DNA of 64,000 bases from NCBI GenBank assembly GCA_031772625.1, contig CM062813.1, forward strand, positions 689,760,420 through 689,824,419, given 5' to 3'. Below, one piece after another: positions 46,719-58,273 of the stretch; position 1 is the first letter of the stretch; each line of letters begins with the position of its first letter. Made by a program: the position numbers and the translations under genes. The stretch comes from Pinus tabuliformis. Its lineage: Eukaryota > Streptophyta > Pinopsida > Pinales > Pinaceae. Under the pieces are notes generated by a model, which was given only the letters and a program-made list of their open reading frames with translations, made no database searches and had not been told where the DNA came from.

Positions 46719-48235
46719 TAGGAAGCAATGGTCCCCATTGCGTGCAGAGCCTCCATGAGGTGAGGAAATTTCTGTTGAACTTGGTCCCTGGTGAACCACT
46801 TGCCCTGGTGAAGGAGTTGGCTTGCTTTGACAACTCGATATAGTTGTATCCTTTGTTGGCGAGTGTTCTTGATATGTGTGTCCATGATCTGATCAGTTGT
46901 GGCCTGTTCCATGCAATCTGGGTTGAGCTCTGTTGGTGTGAGTTGTTTTGCAATGTCGGATGTGTCCAACAATGGTGGAAAGTATGGCTGAAGTTGGGCT
47001 ACATTGAACACTGGGTGAAAACCAGGGAACTGTTGGATCCTAAGCTTGAAGTCATTGTCACGAACAACCTTGGTGATGGTGTATGGTCCATATCGGAGCA
47101 GGCAAAGCTTGCGGTGAGGTCCAGCGAGGCGCTCATTCTGCAAATGTAGCCAAACTTTGTCGCCTACCTGGAACGTGTGCGACACTCGATGCTGATCATG
47201 GTGTTGCTTGCACTTAGCATTGGCTCTGTCCAATATATGATGGACCTACTGGAGGATGTGTTGAACGCACTCAATGAAGTTGTTAGCCCTTTCGACTTCG
47301 GACTGGATGTGAGTTGAATTTGCCTAAGTGGCTGCAAATGGTATGGCCGCATCAATGGGACATAATGTTTGAAATCCCAACTCTACTTGAAAGGGACTGT
47401 GCCCTGTTGAGATTTGGAGAGCTCTATTGTAGCTGTGTTGGAGATAAGGGAGACTTTCATCCCACATGCGTGGATGCTTCGAGTTGTACATGCGTATAAT
47501 GTGTACGATCAACATGTTGACAACCTCTGTTTGGCCATGAGTTTGGGGATGGAAATTCGTGGACTTAGTAAGTTTTGTATTCAACATCGACTAGAGATTG
47601 GACCAAAATGCACTCAGGAATTTGTTGTCCCGATTTGAGACAATGGACTGTGGGATCCCAAAGTGTACCCACACTCGCTCAAAGAAGAGCTTAGTAGTGG
47701 CCTCTACTGTGATACTCTTCTTGCAGGTCGCCATGATGGCCATCTTAGAGAATCTGTCGACGACCACAAAAATGAAATCATTGTCGTGCTTAGTAGAAGG
47801 AAGGCCCAACATGTAATCCATGGAGATAGATTCCCAAGGCCGACTAGGAGTAGGTAGAGGATTATACAGGCCTTGCTTCTTGATGGTTGGTTTGGAAATG
47901 GCACAGGCGGTGCAGGATCTAATGTACTTCCCAACATCCTGACGAAGTTTCAGCCAATAAAAATACTTCTGCAATACTGCCACTATTTTCTCTACTTCGA
48001 AATGTACAACGACCCAACTGTAGTGCGCCTCCCAAATCATCTTGGCATGCTCTCTTGAAGGAACACAAATGTGTCCCAGGTGGAATAATAATGCATCTTG
48101 AAGGTGAAAAATTGGAACTTGCTTCCCTTCCAGGAGTGTCTGGTATGTGCTGCCAAATCTTGGATCGCTCTTATAAAGATGTGGCCACCCCAAAGTCTCG
48201 TTCCCACAGAAGTCGAGCACAGTGATTAGCGCCAT
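46719..48235 (-). pseudogene. Gypsy B integrase
   Basis: In minus orientation the zinc-binding part is HICVPSREHAKMIWEAHYSW (48062-48140 region) and CTACAISKPTIKKQGLY, giving the C-x2-C pair. The core has MDYMLGLPSTKHDNDFIFVV (first Asp), IVSNRDNKFLSAFW (second Asp in RD) and QTHGQTEVVN (Glu), then the C-terminal segment VGDKVWLHLQNERL, KLCLLRYGPYTI (GPY motif) and FHPVFNVAQLQPY. It inserts element cDNA. Three main frames (48235-47591, 47587-47324, 47233-46718) are linked by shifts near 47589 and 47300, and a stretch of the linker is lost. Confidence 0.92.
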
Positions 48236-48239
48236 GACC

Positions 48240-49600
48240 GATGGTTGGTGAGGTAATCAATGACATTATTGGTACTTCCCTTATTATACTTAATGTTCAA
48301 ATGGAACTATTGGAGGTAGGTGGATCATTTTTGATGACGATCGTTCTGTAACTTCCCTTGTGTCTGTATGAACTACATAGGTTGGTGGTCTATGTGGATG
48401 ATTGTTTCCTTCCCCAGAATGTAATGCTTTCATTGACAGCAAGCCTGAATAATGGAATACATTTCTTTGTCATAAGTGGGATACTTTCAGACTGTGTCTG
48501 AAAGTGTCTCACTATGGTAAGCCACTAGATGCCCATGTTGAGTAAGAACGCACCAATAGCATAGTCGAAGGTGTTTGTCTCAATCTCAAATGGTTGTTGT
48601 AGGTCTAGTAATGTGAGCACTGGTGTAGAGCAGAGGCGATGCTTCAACTCAGAAAATGCCTGTTGTTGGGTTTCATACCAAAAAAACTTTGCTTTCACTC
48701 TGCCCTTAGTGACTTGACTTAAAGGCCAAGTGATATGAGAGAACCCCAACACGAACCTGCGATAGAAATTGGCAAGACCCAAAAAGATGCGGAGCTCTAT
48801 TAGAGTGGTTGGGGCTGGCCAATCCTAAATGACTTGTATCTTGGCTGGGTCCACATGTAGACCATGCTCATCAATGATGTACCCCATTTATTGAACCTGG
48901 GTCATACCAAAAATGCATTTCTCCAAGTTAGCACACAACTTGTGTTGTCGCAGGGTTTGAAGGACTTGTTGAATATGGTGGAGGTGCTCTTCCCAACTCT
49001 GGTTGAAGATCAAGATGTCATCTAAATACACCACGATGAATGCATTAGTTAAGGGTCGCAAGATGTCGTCCATCAGTCTCATGGAGGTTGCAGGGGCATT
49101 CGTCAATTCGAACAACATGACCAACCATTCGAAAAGGCCCTCCTTGGATTTGAAGGCAGTCTTCCACACATCAGAGGGTTCGGTAGGCACTCAGTGATAA
49201 CGTTACTTAAAGTCAATCTTGCTGAAATATTTTTCCCCTTTGAGTTGGTCCAGAAGTTCATAAATCCATGGGATTGGGTACCTATTATGGACAGTGATCT
49301 TCTTCAGTGCCTCATAGTCAATACAGAGTCTCCAGGTCTCATCCTTCTTCTGTACCAATACAATCGGGATCCCACAGAGTGATGAATTTGACCTGATGTG
49401 CCCTTTCTGCAATAGTTACTGAATTGCCTTTTGATCTCATCGTTCTCCATAACAGAGCGTCGATAGATCAGTCCATTGGGTAGCGACGCGCCATGGGTCA
49501 AATTAATGGAGTGCTTGACCTGACAGTGTAGAAGTACCCCTATAGGTGAGGTAAAAATATCCCTGTACTCTTCCATGACCTTATCCATCTGTTGTTGCTA
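48240..49600 (-). pseudogene. Gypsy B reverse transcriptase and RNase H
   Basis: The RT has GIPIVLVQKKDETWRLCIDY (49327-49385) with the first catalytic region, SKIDFK before a break, then FELTNAPATSMRLMDDILR and VVYLDDILIF (49010-49040), the YLDD catalytic box. The connecting part and RNase H follow: ANFYRRFVLGFSHITWPL, FWYETQQQAFSELK, PFEIETNTFDYAIGAFL (the DAS-type motif is changed to NTFD). Breaks lie near 49200, 48885 and 48520. Confidence 0.92.
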
Positions 49601-49779
49601 TACATAGGAGCCCTGCCTGGAAGCCGTGGCCACAACCTTCTTCTTGACTTGAGGGAGAATCATAAGAAAAAATAAAATTCCTGGTCTGGTAAATGATCTT
49701 ACTGCATTGCTTTGTAGTGATCAAAGAGATGGTGGTAGGTGGGGCTACCTCGGTATCCTGTACAACTTATTGGCCAAAG

Positions 49780-51300
49780 TAATAATCACAGAGCAAGGTC
49801 TAGACTCATATACAACATGTCGCCCCCACAAGTATGGTTGTCCTAACAATACATCACAAACTTTAAGAGGAGAAACATCACACAATACCTCATCCGTGAA
49901 GGGCTTGATGTTGTAGGGAAGGCGACATTGTTGGATGCAATGGAGATCTCATCCTTGGTGAAGCCACCCAATAGTGTATCATTGTGGATGTGTTATATTC
50001 TTTAGGCCCAGCCGCTTCACGACCTCTACTGAAATGAGTTTCTTTTGGCTCCCGTTGTTAGCAATGAACTGCAGTAGAGAACCCTTCACCCACATTTGTG
50101 AGTGGAAGAGGCATTCCCCTTCCTTTGGATCTTCAGGATCAATCTTCTTGATCTTGGTGGTGGTCATGGTGGTACTGGGCTACACATCAATGGTCTGCTT
50201 CCCTTTGTCATTCCCCTTATCGGGTTTTGATTTAGAGTTGGAACATGCATCTAATTCAGAGGCCTTCAGCTCGGCCACTAGTGACTGCTTGGCCTGATAC
50301 TCACTTGTGTTGTGAGTGGAGCTCTTATGGAACTCACACTATTTTCCTGTGTCCTTCTTTGTCTTCGTGGTGTTGTTCTTTGCTTCCGGCTTCAGAAGGC
50401 TATCCTAGGTAGCCCCGCCTTGGCTCCATCCTTTGCTCTGTGGTTTGGGGGTGCCTTTTCCTTTGTTTGGATCCACATATCAAAAGTCTCGCTTCTTTTG
50501 TTTAAACTTCTGCTCAATCTTGACAGCGTATCGGTACGCTGTGCCGAGCAAGGAAATGTCCAAGAACTCCATCTAATCCTGGATGTACTTGTGTAGATAG
50601 TCGTGGTACTTGAGTACCAAATGTCACTCAGTATCTTGATACCCAGCTTTGTGCGAAGGGCATGGAAAATATTTGTGAACTCTGGCACATCTTGGTCCCT
50701 TCCTTACTGTTGAATGGTCCACTTTATGTATTTATCTTCATAGCCCCTGACAAGGTAATATTGTTCATTGATGGTGTCTTAGAAAGAATCCTAAGTGGGT
50801 GCGGATGAAAATAGCGAGGGTTCACTCTTGTCCTTTTGTTCACAGCAGGTTTCCCACCAGTCCTTTATGTGTGGGGTAGATTTGAGAAGTGAAAAAGTAA
50901 TCTTTTCCAATTTGGAAAAGTTATGAACTGAAAAAATATCCTTCTAACAGATTTAACCATTTATCTACGGTGTCTACATCTATCAAGCCCTCAAATATGG
51001 GAATATCAAAGTTAGATTATACCTTAAAGGAGTGGTTCTTCCAGAGTGGCTGCTGGATGAAGATGCGTCGCCTGTGGGTAGACGTCAAAGGATCTGGGCA
51101 AAGTTATCCATCATCGCGTTCCTTTGTCGCTTGAGGGCTTCCTTGAGCAACATTTTGGAAGGATCTCCTGCCCCTCATCTTTATTTTCTTCCGCCATGGG
51201 AGGTCATCGGGGTTTGTGAGGCTGATCTTGCAACGGTTCAACCAGATTGAGCCCTAACTCCTTATACCCTTACCTCGTTGGGGACATGCAAAGAAAAATA
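49780..51300 (-). pseudogene. Gypsy B gag and protease
   Basis: Minus-strand pieces read FTNIFHALRTKLGIK (50640-50685, gag), CEFHKSSTHNTSEY (about 50293-50335, a decayed CCHC-type knuckle) and ANNGSQKKLISVEVVKRLGL (50000-50060), the aspartic protease active site with Asn in place of Asp in DNGSQ. PYLWGRHVVYESRP (about 49795-49835) is the protease C-terminus. The catalytic Asp loss alone would inactivate the enzyme. Confidence 0.85.
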
Positions 51301-51315
51301 GAGAAAGAGAAGATT

Positions 51316-51327
51316 GCTCTGATACCA
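51316..51327 (-). promoter_or_regulatory. Gypsy B primer-binding site
   Basis: The minus strand reads TGGTATCAGAGC, a perfect match to the initiator tRNA-Met 3' end, one base from the LTR end at 51329. Confidence 0.93.
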
Positions 51328-51328
51328 C

Positions 51329-51938
51329 TGATCTGAACTTAAACATGAATGCAAAAAATTAAAAATATAATCATAAATACAGAGATGCAGCAGAAAAACA
51401 CTTCATTTCATTAATAGAAAAATATTGAACTATGCTTACAAACAGAATGGAAATAAGATAGCTCAGGCGATGGTAGCTTATCTTTGAGAAGAGATGTGGC
51501 GGCTACATGCCAATTGAACTATGTTATAATGAGGCTCAAGGGCCTATTTATTATTGAAAAACATGAGAAAACCCTAAACAACCAAAACCCTAACCCCAGG
51601 AAATGTAACACCAAGATTTTGTGGGCCTCGTTGGGGTTAGTTGGGCAGCCAACTTCCCAGGGTCATAACTTGGTCATATTATCTTTGTTTGGTGCATACG
51701 ATACCTTGTTGGAAATCTCTTTAAGTACTACAAGTTTTACTGTAGGCCCCTACCTATGGCTATGGGCCTACAACAGACCTCAAACAATCATCGTTTAGGG
51801 GGTCAAAACTAATCTGGAAGTTCAGGACCCGAAAAACTGCTAGAAATAGTAAATAATGAAATAAATAAGGAAACATATGAAATTGTCTGGAAGGTCTAGG
51901 CGGAATAGGTGAGTGGCCATCAATATCCACTTGGATCA
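51329..51938 (-). repeat. Gypsy B 5' LTR
   Basis: It is the partner of 46095-46706, ending against the ATGGA target duplication at 51939. Confidence 0.95.
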
Positions 51939-53560
51939 ATGGAAAATCCTTCACCATCAACGTGCACAAGGAAAAGTATAAAATTTTGCTAGTAAGTTCC
52001 GACTAAGCCAAGAAATTGATTAGGTATAACAAGAAGTATGTTTTACTATTTTGAAGAGAAAATCAATCTATGGAAGAGTCGGTGAGAGCTAAGTCATACA
52101 TGGAGAGGTGTACTAAGCAATAGAAATAGTAATTGGAAGAGTTGATATAGGCATATAGGGGTGTGTTCCAGGAGCTTAAGGGGCTACCATTAAAGAGGGA
52201 AGCGGATTACGAGATCCAACTATTGTCGGATTCTCCATTGCCAAACATTGGGCCATATAGACGGTTCACTATAGAGGAAAATGAGGTGAGGAAGTAATTG
52301 AAACAACTATTGGAATATGATGTCATTCAACCAAGTACCCCACCTTGTGGGTCATCCATCATCATTGTGCCAAAGAAGGACATGACTTGGTATATGTATA
52401 TTGATTATAGGGCATTAAGCAAAATTACGCTCAAGAATAAGTACTCCCAGACAAGATAGATGATATGTTTGATCAGTTGCAGCAAGCCAAATACTTCACC
52501 AACATGGATTTAAAGTCTAGATATCACCAAGTTTGAGTCAGAGAAGAAGATACATGGAATACCACCTTAAAAACCAAGCAAGGTTTTTATGAGTGGTTAA
52601 CTATATTTATGAGGTTAATGAATGATAGATTGTGCCCTTTTATAGATTCATTTGTTATTGTTTAATTGGATGATCTATTGGTATATAATGTTGTCTAGGA
52701 GGAGCACATCTCACATTTGATGTAGGTGCTAAAGACATTAAAGAGCACCAACTGCTAGAAAATGTCAAGAAGTGTGAGTTTTCACAATAGTCTTTGGTGT
52801 ATCTGGGATATGTGATTGGTGCAAGAGAGTTGAAGATAGATCCTGCCAAGATGGAGGCCATCATGAAGTGGTTGATGCCTACTAATTTTTATGAGGTTAG
52901 GTGTTTCATTGAGGCATCACAATACCTGAGAATTCATAGCCTCATCTACAATAGTAGCAACACCATTCCACACCATAACAGTGAGTAGCAAGAGTTTGCA
53001 GTGGGAAAGGGTCAATAAAGGGACTTTGAGGATTTAAAGAAGAATATCAATCAAGAATCGATTTTTCCATTACCAAAATTGCATCAACCCTTCGAAGTGG
53101 AGATATATGTGAGTGGGTATGCTATGGTAGTTGTCTTGATGTAGGGAGTAAGGCTTGTATACTACCATTATGAAGTATTTCATGGGCAATTCTCAACTAT
53201 CCTACCTAGAGAAAGGAGCTCTATGCCCTAGTGCAAGCTCTGAAAAAGTGGAAAAAAAATATAATTGGAAAGGAGACAGTAATCCACACAGATTCCCAAC
53301 CACTACAATACCTACAAGGCCAAAGTAAACTACAACATGTCGAGCATTACAAGTGGATGGGGTTTCTATAGTAGTTTCATTTAGTGATCAAGTACAAGAA
53401 GGGCAACACAAACAAACCGACTGACATGATTTCGAGGCCACCCACATAAGATATCACAACTTTGGGAACTCTTATGCACATGGATAATTTCACCTATGAT
53501 GCATACAAAGAAGCATAGATATAGGATGAGGACTTCAAGGAGGTGTTTCAATAGTTGCAA
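51939..53560 (+). pseudogene. Gypsy A protease end, reverse transcriptase and RNase H
   Basis: The frame resumes after gypsy B with FTINVHKEKYKILL. RT motifs include LLSDSPLPNIGPYRRF (52226-52270), LEYDVIQPSTPPCGSSIIIV (52313-52373) and MYIDYRALSKIT (52396-52430). The catalytic box reads FVIV-stop-LDDLLVYN near 52648-52690, where the Tyr codon of YLDD is a stop. LGYVIGARELKIDPAKMEAI (52803-52860) is the thumb and EEYAL-like RNase H sequence runs to about 53450. Stops are frequent. Confidence 0.88.
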
Positions 53561-54298
53561 AAGCCATAGTCATGTGCATGATGGTGACAACACAATTGAA
53601 TACCATCTCTAGAATGGGTTACTGTATAGGTTATATAAGTTATGTGTTCCTAAAGGTGAGTGACTAAAGCTAATCAGATAGGCTCATACATCCAAGGTTA
53701 CAGGGCATTGTGGTGTAGGGAAGATAATGGCCAACTTGCACAAGTATGTGTACTAGCCCAAGATGCAAGAAGAGGTAGCTAGGTTCATAAGAGGATGCAT
53801 GATTTGTTGTACTGATAAGCCTATTAATAGGAAACAATGTTTATTCCATCCCTCATTTATACCAAATCATCCTTGGGAAAGCATTTCCATGGAATTTATG
53901 GGAGTTTCATCAACAACAAAAAAGGGACATTACTACTTGTTCATGGTAGTTGATAGGTTCAACAAGATGTGTGTTCTAATGGCCTACTAAAATACCATCA
54001 ATGGGAAAGAAGTAGTAAATTTTTTCTTTGGACAGGTTTGGGTGCAATTTGGGATATCAAGGAGCATCATTTTAGACAGGGACACCATCTTTCTTAGTGC
54101 ATTTTGGACTAGAATGTGGGAGAAGATGGACATGAAGTTGAAGAGGTCTACAATATTCCATCCACAGACAGGTGGGAAAAGAGAAGTAGTCAATATGACT
54201 ATATTGAAACATTTGAGGGGTTACAACCAAAATCATTTGAAGACTTGGGATGAAAAGATGGTATATATACAATACTCTTATAATAGAGTAGTCCACTC
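53561..54298 (+). pseudogene. Gypsy A integrase, first part
   Basis: MQEEVARFIRGCMICCTDKP (53763-53820) holds the zinc-site C-x2-C. ISMEFMGVSSTTKKGHYYLF carries the first catalytic position (Glu in place of Asp, as MEF for MDF). IILDRDTIFLSAFW (54065-54105) has the second Asp, FHPQTGGKREVVNM the Glu region. The coding sequence is interrupted at 54298 (after SYNRVVH) by the 54299-56652 insertion. Confidence 0.88.
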
Positions 54299-54418
54299 TG
54301 TTATCACAAAATCAATCCCTGAAAGGCTGCTGATCAGGTAGACCTGGAGTAATGGTTTCAAACCAACTTTTGGCTGAGGCTTAGCCTCCTCAACCTGAGA
54401 GGGCTCTCTCACTAGGTT
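54299..54418 (-). repeat. Dispersed terminal module, copy 3 (diverged)
   Basis: It contains TGGAGTAATGG, TTTCAAACCA, a hairpin (GGCTGAGGC-TTA-GCCTCCTCA) and GAGAGGGCTCTCTC in the same order as 10138-10251. The hairpin sequence differs, but its position is kept. Confidence 0.55.
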
Positions 54419-55388
54419 AAAGATTTTGATAATGAATTAGATGGCTAACTCTATGAAACAATTGAAGAAATATGAATGGTTGAAAACAATCAGTAAACAT
54501 CCATTAGGCTTATGGATTCAAGAAATGCTTCAGTATGAAAATAATATTAGCTTTACATGGAAGTCAGGGCATCTAGAATTAAACATATGGAGAGTACATC
54601 AGAAGCATAAAGGAAAACACAGTCTGCAAATGTATGAAGGAAGTTAGAGCATAACTAATGAATTCTAAGTAATCATACATTCATACCACTGTAAGTAATG
54701 AGAAGAGGAGAACCATAAGACATTTTGAGCATTGAATTCCTTTTTAATCCTGAGAAGCAAAGCCAAATACTATATTACTTAAAACAAAGTTTTACACAAA
54801 AGCACAATATGAGAGTTCTTTACAAAAAATTCCAACCCTAAATGCATTACATCTTCTCCAATATATAGATTTCATTACTTGACTTAGATTCCTCCTCCAG
54901 AATGAGGGGAATTTGAATTCTTCCTACTATGACACCTATTGATACTTAAAACTAACTATTAAATGTAACTGACTGTTAACTGGCAGTTCTAGAGACCTTA
55001 AACAATTAGGAGTGTAACTCCTCATTATGATTAAAAAAACCTTATCTAGGAATTAAAAATACCTTTTGACACCTATAACTCCATGAATTCGAATTTGATG
55101 GTGCTCATAACCCTCCAGCTGGCCCTTGAAGCCTCATCCTTTTACTGTTCCTGGAAACTAGGAGACTGTTCCTTGCTCTGTTCTGGCTGAAAAATAGGTG
55201 TTGGGACAGAGCTCGTATATTCTCATAAAAAATGTATTTTGAAAACCTGAATGAGGCTTTTGTGAACCAATCCGTGCTGAACAAAAACCTCTCTTTGTTT
55301 TTTGAATTATCTTTCCTAATACCCAGAATATGTCTTTGAAAAATAGGTGTAAAACAAGAGAAATATGTTTGTGAAAAACTGCACCTAC

Positions 55389-55961
55389 AGCAGTTTCGTA
55401 GCGCAATTTTGGTCATCCATTTCTCCCAGATCATAATGAATTTGAAGAAAATGAAAGGGATTTTTGTAGCTCATTATTTTAGGAATAAAAACCTCTTTCA
55501 CTTTTCAGAGACGAGTTTTCAATTGTTCAGGAATCCCCTTGGAAGTTGACTACTAAAAGCAAGGAGACAGAGTTCCTCCTTTTTAGAGTTTCATTCTTAT
55601 GCTTGTCTTCGAATCCTTCTGCTGACCATGTTGTCTCTTTTAATCACATGACATACATTAAATTAACCATAGACCCTGCTCAAATATTTTTTCTAAGACA
55701 AAACCCCTTAGGTGCTGGTTAAAACATGACAACTGTCCAAGCTACGAAATGACTGTTGATTTAGTAGCGCACAGTTTGGAGTTACTATATGCTTCTCATT
55801 CTTTGAATTTTCCTTTGCTTAATATTCAAAACTTATGAGGTGGCCCTTTTGTGTCTTCTGTAGCAGCATACTTTCATAATGGTTCCCCTTTTCATTTCAG
55901 AATTGATTCAAAAAACAAAACTGGTAGTTTCAGCAGTTTCGTAGCATGCTACGAAACTGCT
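55389..55961. repeat. Recurring CAGTTTCGTAGC words and a 30-bp perfect palindrome
   Basis: CAGCAGTTTCGTAGC occurs at about 55388 and 55931, with relatives at 55741 (reverse) and 55769. At 55932-55961, AGCAGTTTCGTAGCA meets its exact reverse complement with no spacer. Confidence 0.9.
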
Positions 55962-56625
55962 GTGTGAGTTAAAAATACAGTTTTTTTTTCTTCTTGGAAT
56001 TTTTTAATGACTTCTCCATATGTTAAGGGGCCAAACGAAACTGACATTGTTCATCCAAAAATAACCTTCAATCTTCAAAAAGTAATTTTCACATCAAAAT
56101 TGTGTCAAAGTTTCTTCACTTATTGTCAGGTTCATTTATGTTGAGGTTGTTCCTCTGGTTCATTCAATTGAATCTTCAAGTCCTCAACCTGTCCTTTCAG
56201 CATCCAGATTTTAGTTCTTAATTTTCCATTTATCCTTCTGACATATCTTTCCTCTTTTATTGTAGGAACGGTCCAAGTGAAGTATTGATCATGACTACTC
56301 ACTACTTCATATCTTGGAACTTTCCTATCTTCTCAACTAGCTTTTACTCTTTTGAAATTTGCCTTTTCAATTGCATGTTTTCTTGCCCTTCCCTTGAGTT
56401 GGGCAATCTCAAGATTGGTAGACATCAATTTCTTTTTGATTTCCTCAAAGCTACATTCTTCTTCTTGAGTGCTAACTGTCTTACTTGAGTTGAATGGAGA
56501 ACTGCCTCACTTGAGCCTTCAAAGAACTCTGATGTGTGCTGACCCTGAGCTTGCCAAGTGCTTCTTATGCATGAAAGGAACACGAAAATGACCAAGACCA
56601 ATTCATCCTTACCTTAACCCCTTTT

Positions 56626-56640
56626 AAAAAAAAAAAAAAA
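56626..56640 (+). repeat. Poly-A run near the end of the insert
   Basis: Fifteen A follow CCCCTTTT. On the minus strand it is a poly-T just inside the element terminus. Confidence 0.95.
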
Positions 56641-56652
56641 TCAGTGATAACA

Positions 56653-57355
56653 CTCTCTTCGATTGGTAACTCCCCATTTGAAACTTGTTTTCGTTATTTG
56701 CCACCTTTATCTTTAGATATTGCATATGGAAAATACATAGGAGTGAGGTGGGATATTACAAGGGATGCCTTAAGGGTAGAAAAATTTGTTGAGAAGTTCT
56801 TGTAGATCCATTTACAAGTACATGAGACACTACAAAAATCATAGGAAAAATACAAGGCTAGGCATTATCAACACAAAAATGAGAAGTCATTCAAAGTGGG
56901 AGGAAAATAATGGTTACAATTGAACAAGGAGAGGATGCAAGTTCCTAGTAAGAAAATCAAGGCTTTGCAATATTTTCCCCTTGAGATATTGGGGAAGGCA
57001 GGATATAACACATATAGACTCAATATACCCCTAAACATACACATTTACTTAGTGGTGAATGTAGAGAATAAAAAATTCTGTGAGCCTTCTATGCTAGACC
57101 AGGAAGAGGAACAAATCCTACGTTATGTAGAGGATTTAGCACGAAATTCAAAGGCATAGTTGATAGAGGATACAATTTTGTAGAAGAGGCCTAGAACTAC
57201 AAAATAGGGCAGCATGACCTTTGGCAGGTTGGGTTGAAAGGAGAACTTCTAGGCAAAGGCTAAATGGTACACCTGAGAGAAGGTGGATGAAAAGTTTCCT
57301 CACCTCATTCCATACAAACTTTTGGGGACCGAAAGCCTAAAAAAAAGGGGAAGTA
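56653..57355 (+). pseudogene. Gypsy A integrase, C-terminal part, and polypurine tract
   Basis: The integrase resumes with NSPFETCFRYLPPLSLDIAY (56669-56728), continues EKYKARHYQHKNEKSFKVG and MQVPSKKIKALQYFPLEI, then GKAGYNTYRLNIPLNIHIYL (the GP-Y-like C-terminal fold) and VVNVENKKFCEPSML. It is the DNA-binding end of the enzyme. The polypurine tract AAAAAAAAGGGGAAG (about 57339-57353) comes directly before the 3' LTR. Confidence 0.88.
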
Positions 57356-58273
57356 TGATATAGATTAGACAATTATATTATTTCTCATCCATATTTATGC
57401 CTTCAAAGTGAAAAAAGTGGAGGAATCAACTCACATGACAATTTTTACGGTTAGGTCCCAGTTTGGTGAATTAGGGTCTAAAATATTTCGGAAGTAGTTT
57501 GAGGCATTAAATGATGTTTTTTTGGAGATAAAACTTTATCACTTATGTAGAAAATTTCCTAGTGTTATTTTACACACATATACCTTTCCAATTGCGTAAG
57601 AATGACCTCAATTAGAGTTCACATGCAAAAGTTATGCCACCTAGAAGTTGACCTTCCTATTTTTGCCACCATGATTCAAGAGAATGCTACATTAGCCCCC
57701 GTTTTCATGGAAAGAGGGCTAGCCACATGATCATGATGAAGAATACTATAGAAGAGTAAATATGTAAGTCTATTTAAGAGTTGAAGGAGTCAAATTTAAC
57801 CATTCGTAGGCTATCGGGTTGTGTTATAGCTACACCATTAGGAGGAAACATGGTTCCATTCCATTCAAGTGCATTTTGTTCCATAGGTGAGCAAAGAAAC
57901 TGAGAGTGTATAAAGAGAGAGAGAAAAAGAGGGTTTGTGCACTGTAGCAGCTCACATGTGTCACTTCTTTATACTTGCATCCATTTCCATTCATAGAAAG
58001 AGAGAGCAAAGAAACTTCATCTTCATGTCGTGTTTTCTCTCGAAAGGGTTTACTAGGTCATATCTTGTGTTATCATGGTTGCGATTGATTGTATTTTTTC
58101 TATTATTTATTTTTTGTTTTTTCAATATTACATGCATAAAAATAGTAACTTAATAAATCTATAAGTCTCAGGAAAATAACCCTCATAATATAGAATTCAA
58201 ATTTCTAGAATAAATTTATTAGATTAGTTGTGATGAATTATCGAGTGGTATATCCATGATAGTTTATAGATCA
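57356..58273 (+). repeat. Gypsy A 3' LTR
   Basis: It starts TGATATAGATTAGACAATTA and ends TTATAGATCA. It pairs with 43589-44511. A (GA)n-like run (57921-57935) is shared with the 5' copy (44142-44155). Confidence 0.9.

Larger units (their letters stand above)
46095..51938 (-). mobile_element. Ty3/gypsy retrotransposon B, minus strand, full length
   Basis: LTRs lie at 46095-46706 (3', 612 bp) and 51329-51938 (5', 610 bp), with ends TGATCTAGG...CAGATCA in minus orientation. The flanks carry a perfect 5-bp target duplication, ATGGA at 46090-46094 and 51939-51943. The primer-binding site TGGTATCAGAGC is on the minus strand of 51316-51327 and a polypurine tract (AAGGGGGGAGGAA) on that of 46707-46719. 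Inside are gag, protease, RT, RNase H and integrase in gypsy order. Total length is 5844 bp. Frames are broken, and the LTRs show visible divergence. Confidence 0.96.
54299..56652 (-). mobile_element. Long solo LTR or small non-autonomous LTR element
   Basis: The insert breaks the gypsy A integrase between SYNRVVHS and SPFETCFRYLPPL. Its ends are a perfect 9-bp inverted repeat, TGTTATCAC (54299) and GTGATAACA (56652), of the TG...CA kind. The flanking five bases are CACTC and CTCTC. In minus orientation it holds a coiled-coil reading (GKLRTKIWMLKGQVEDLKIQ near 56170-56240) and ends with a relative of the terminal module. I found no internal direct repeat long enough to be a pair of LTRs, so a solo LTR is favoured. 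Confidence 0.6.
43589..58273 (+). mobile_element. Ty3/gypsy retrotransposon A, plus strand, twice interrupted
   Basis: LTRs at 43589-44511 and 57356-58273 (TGATATGGATT...ATAGATCA) flank gag, protease, RT, RNase H and integrase in gypsy order (integrase last). Two later insertions (46095-51938 and 54299-56652) break it. Without them the element is about 6.5 kb. Its flanks are both copia gag sequence. The 5-bp flanks GTGAT and ATGAA agree in only three bases, so the target duplication is decayed. All coding parts carry stops. Confidence 0.9.

Noticed and set aside
56626..56640. Poly-A tail of a plus-strand LINE or processed gene inserted in gypsy A
   Set aside because: The coiled-coil reading in the insert is on the minus strand, and the termini form a TG...CA inverted repeat, which fits an LTR unit better.
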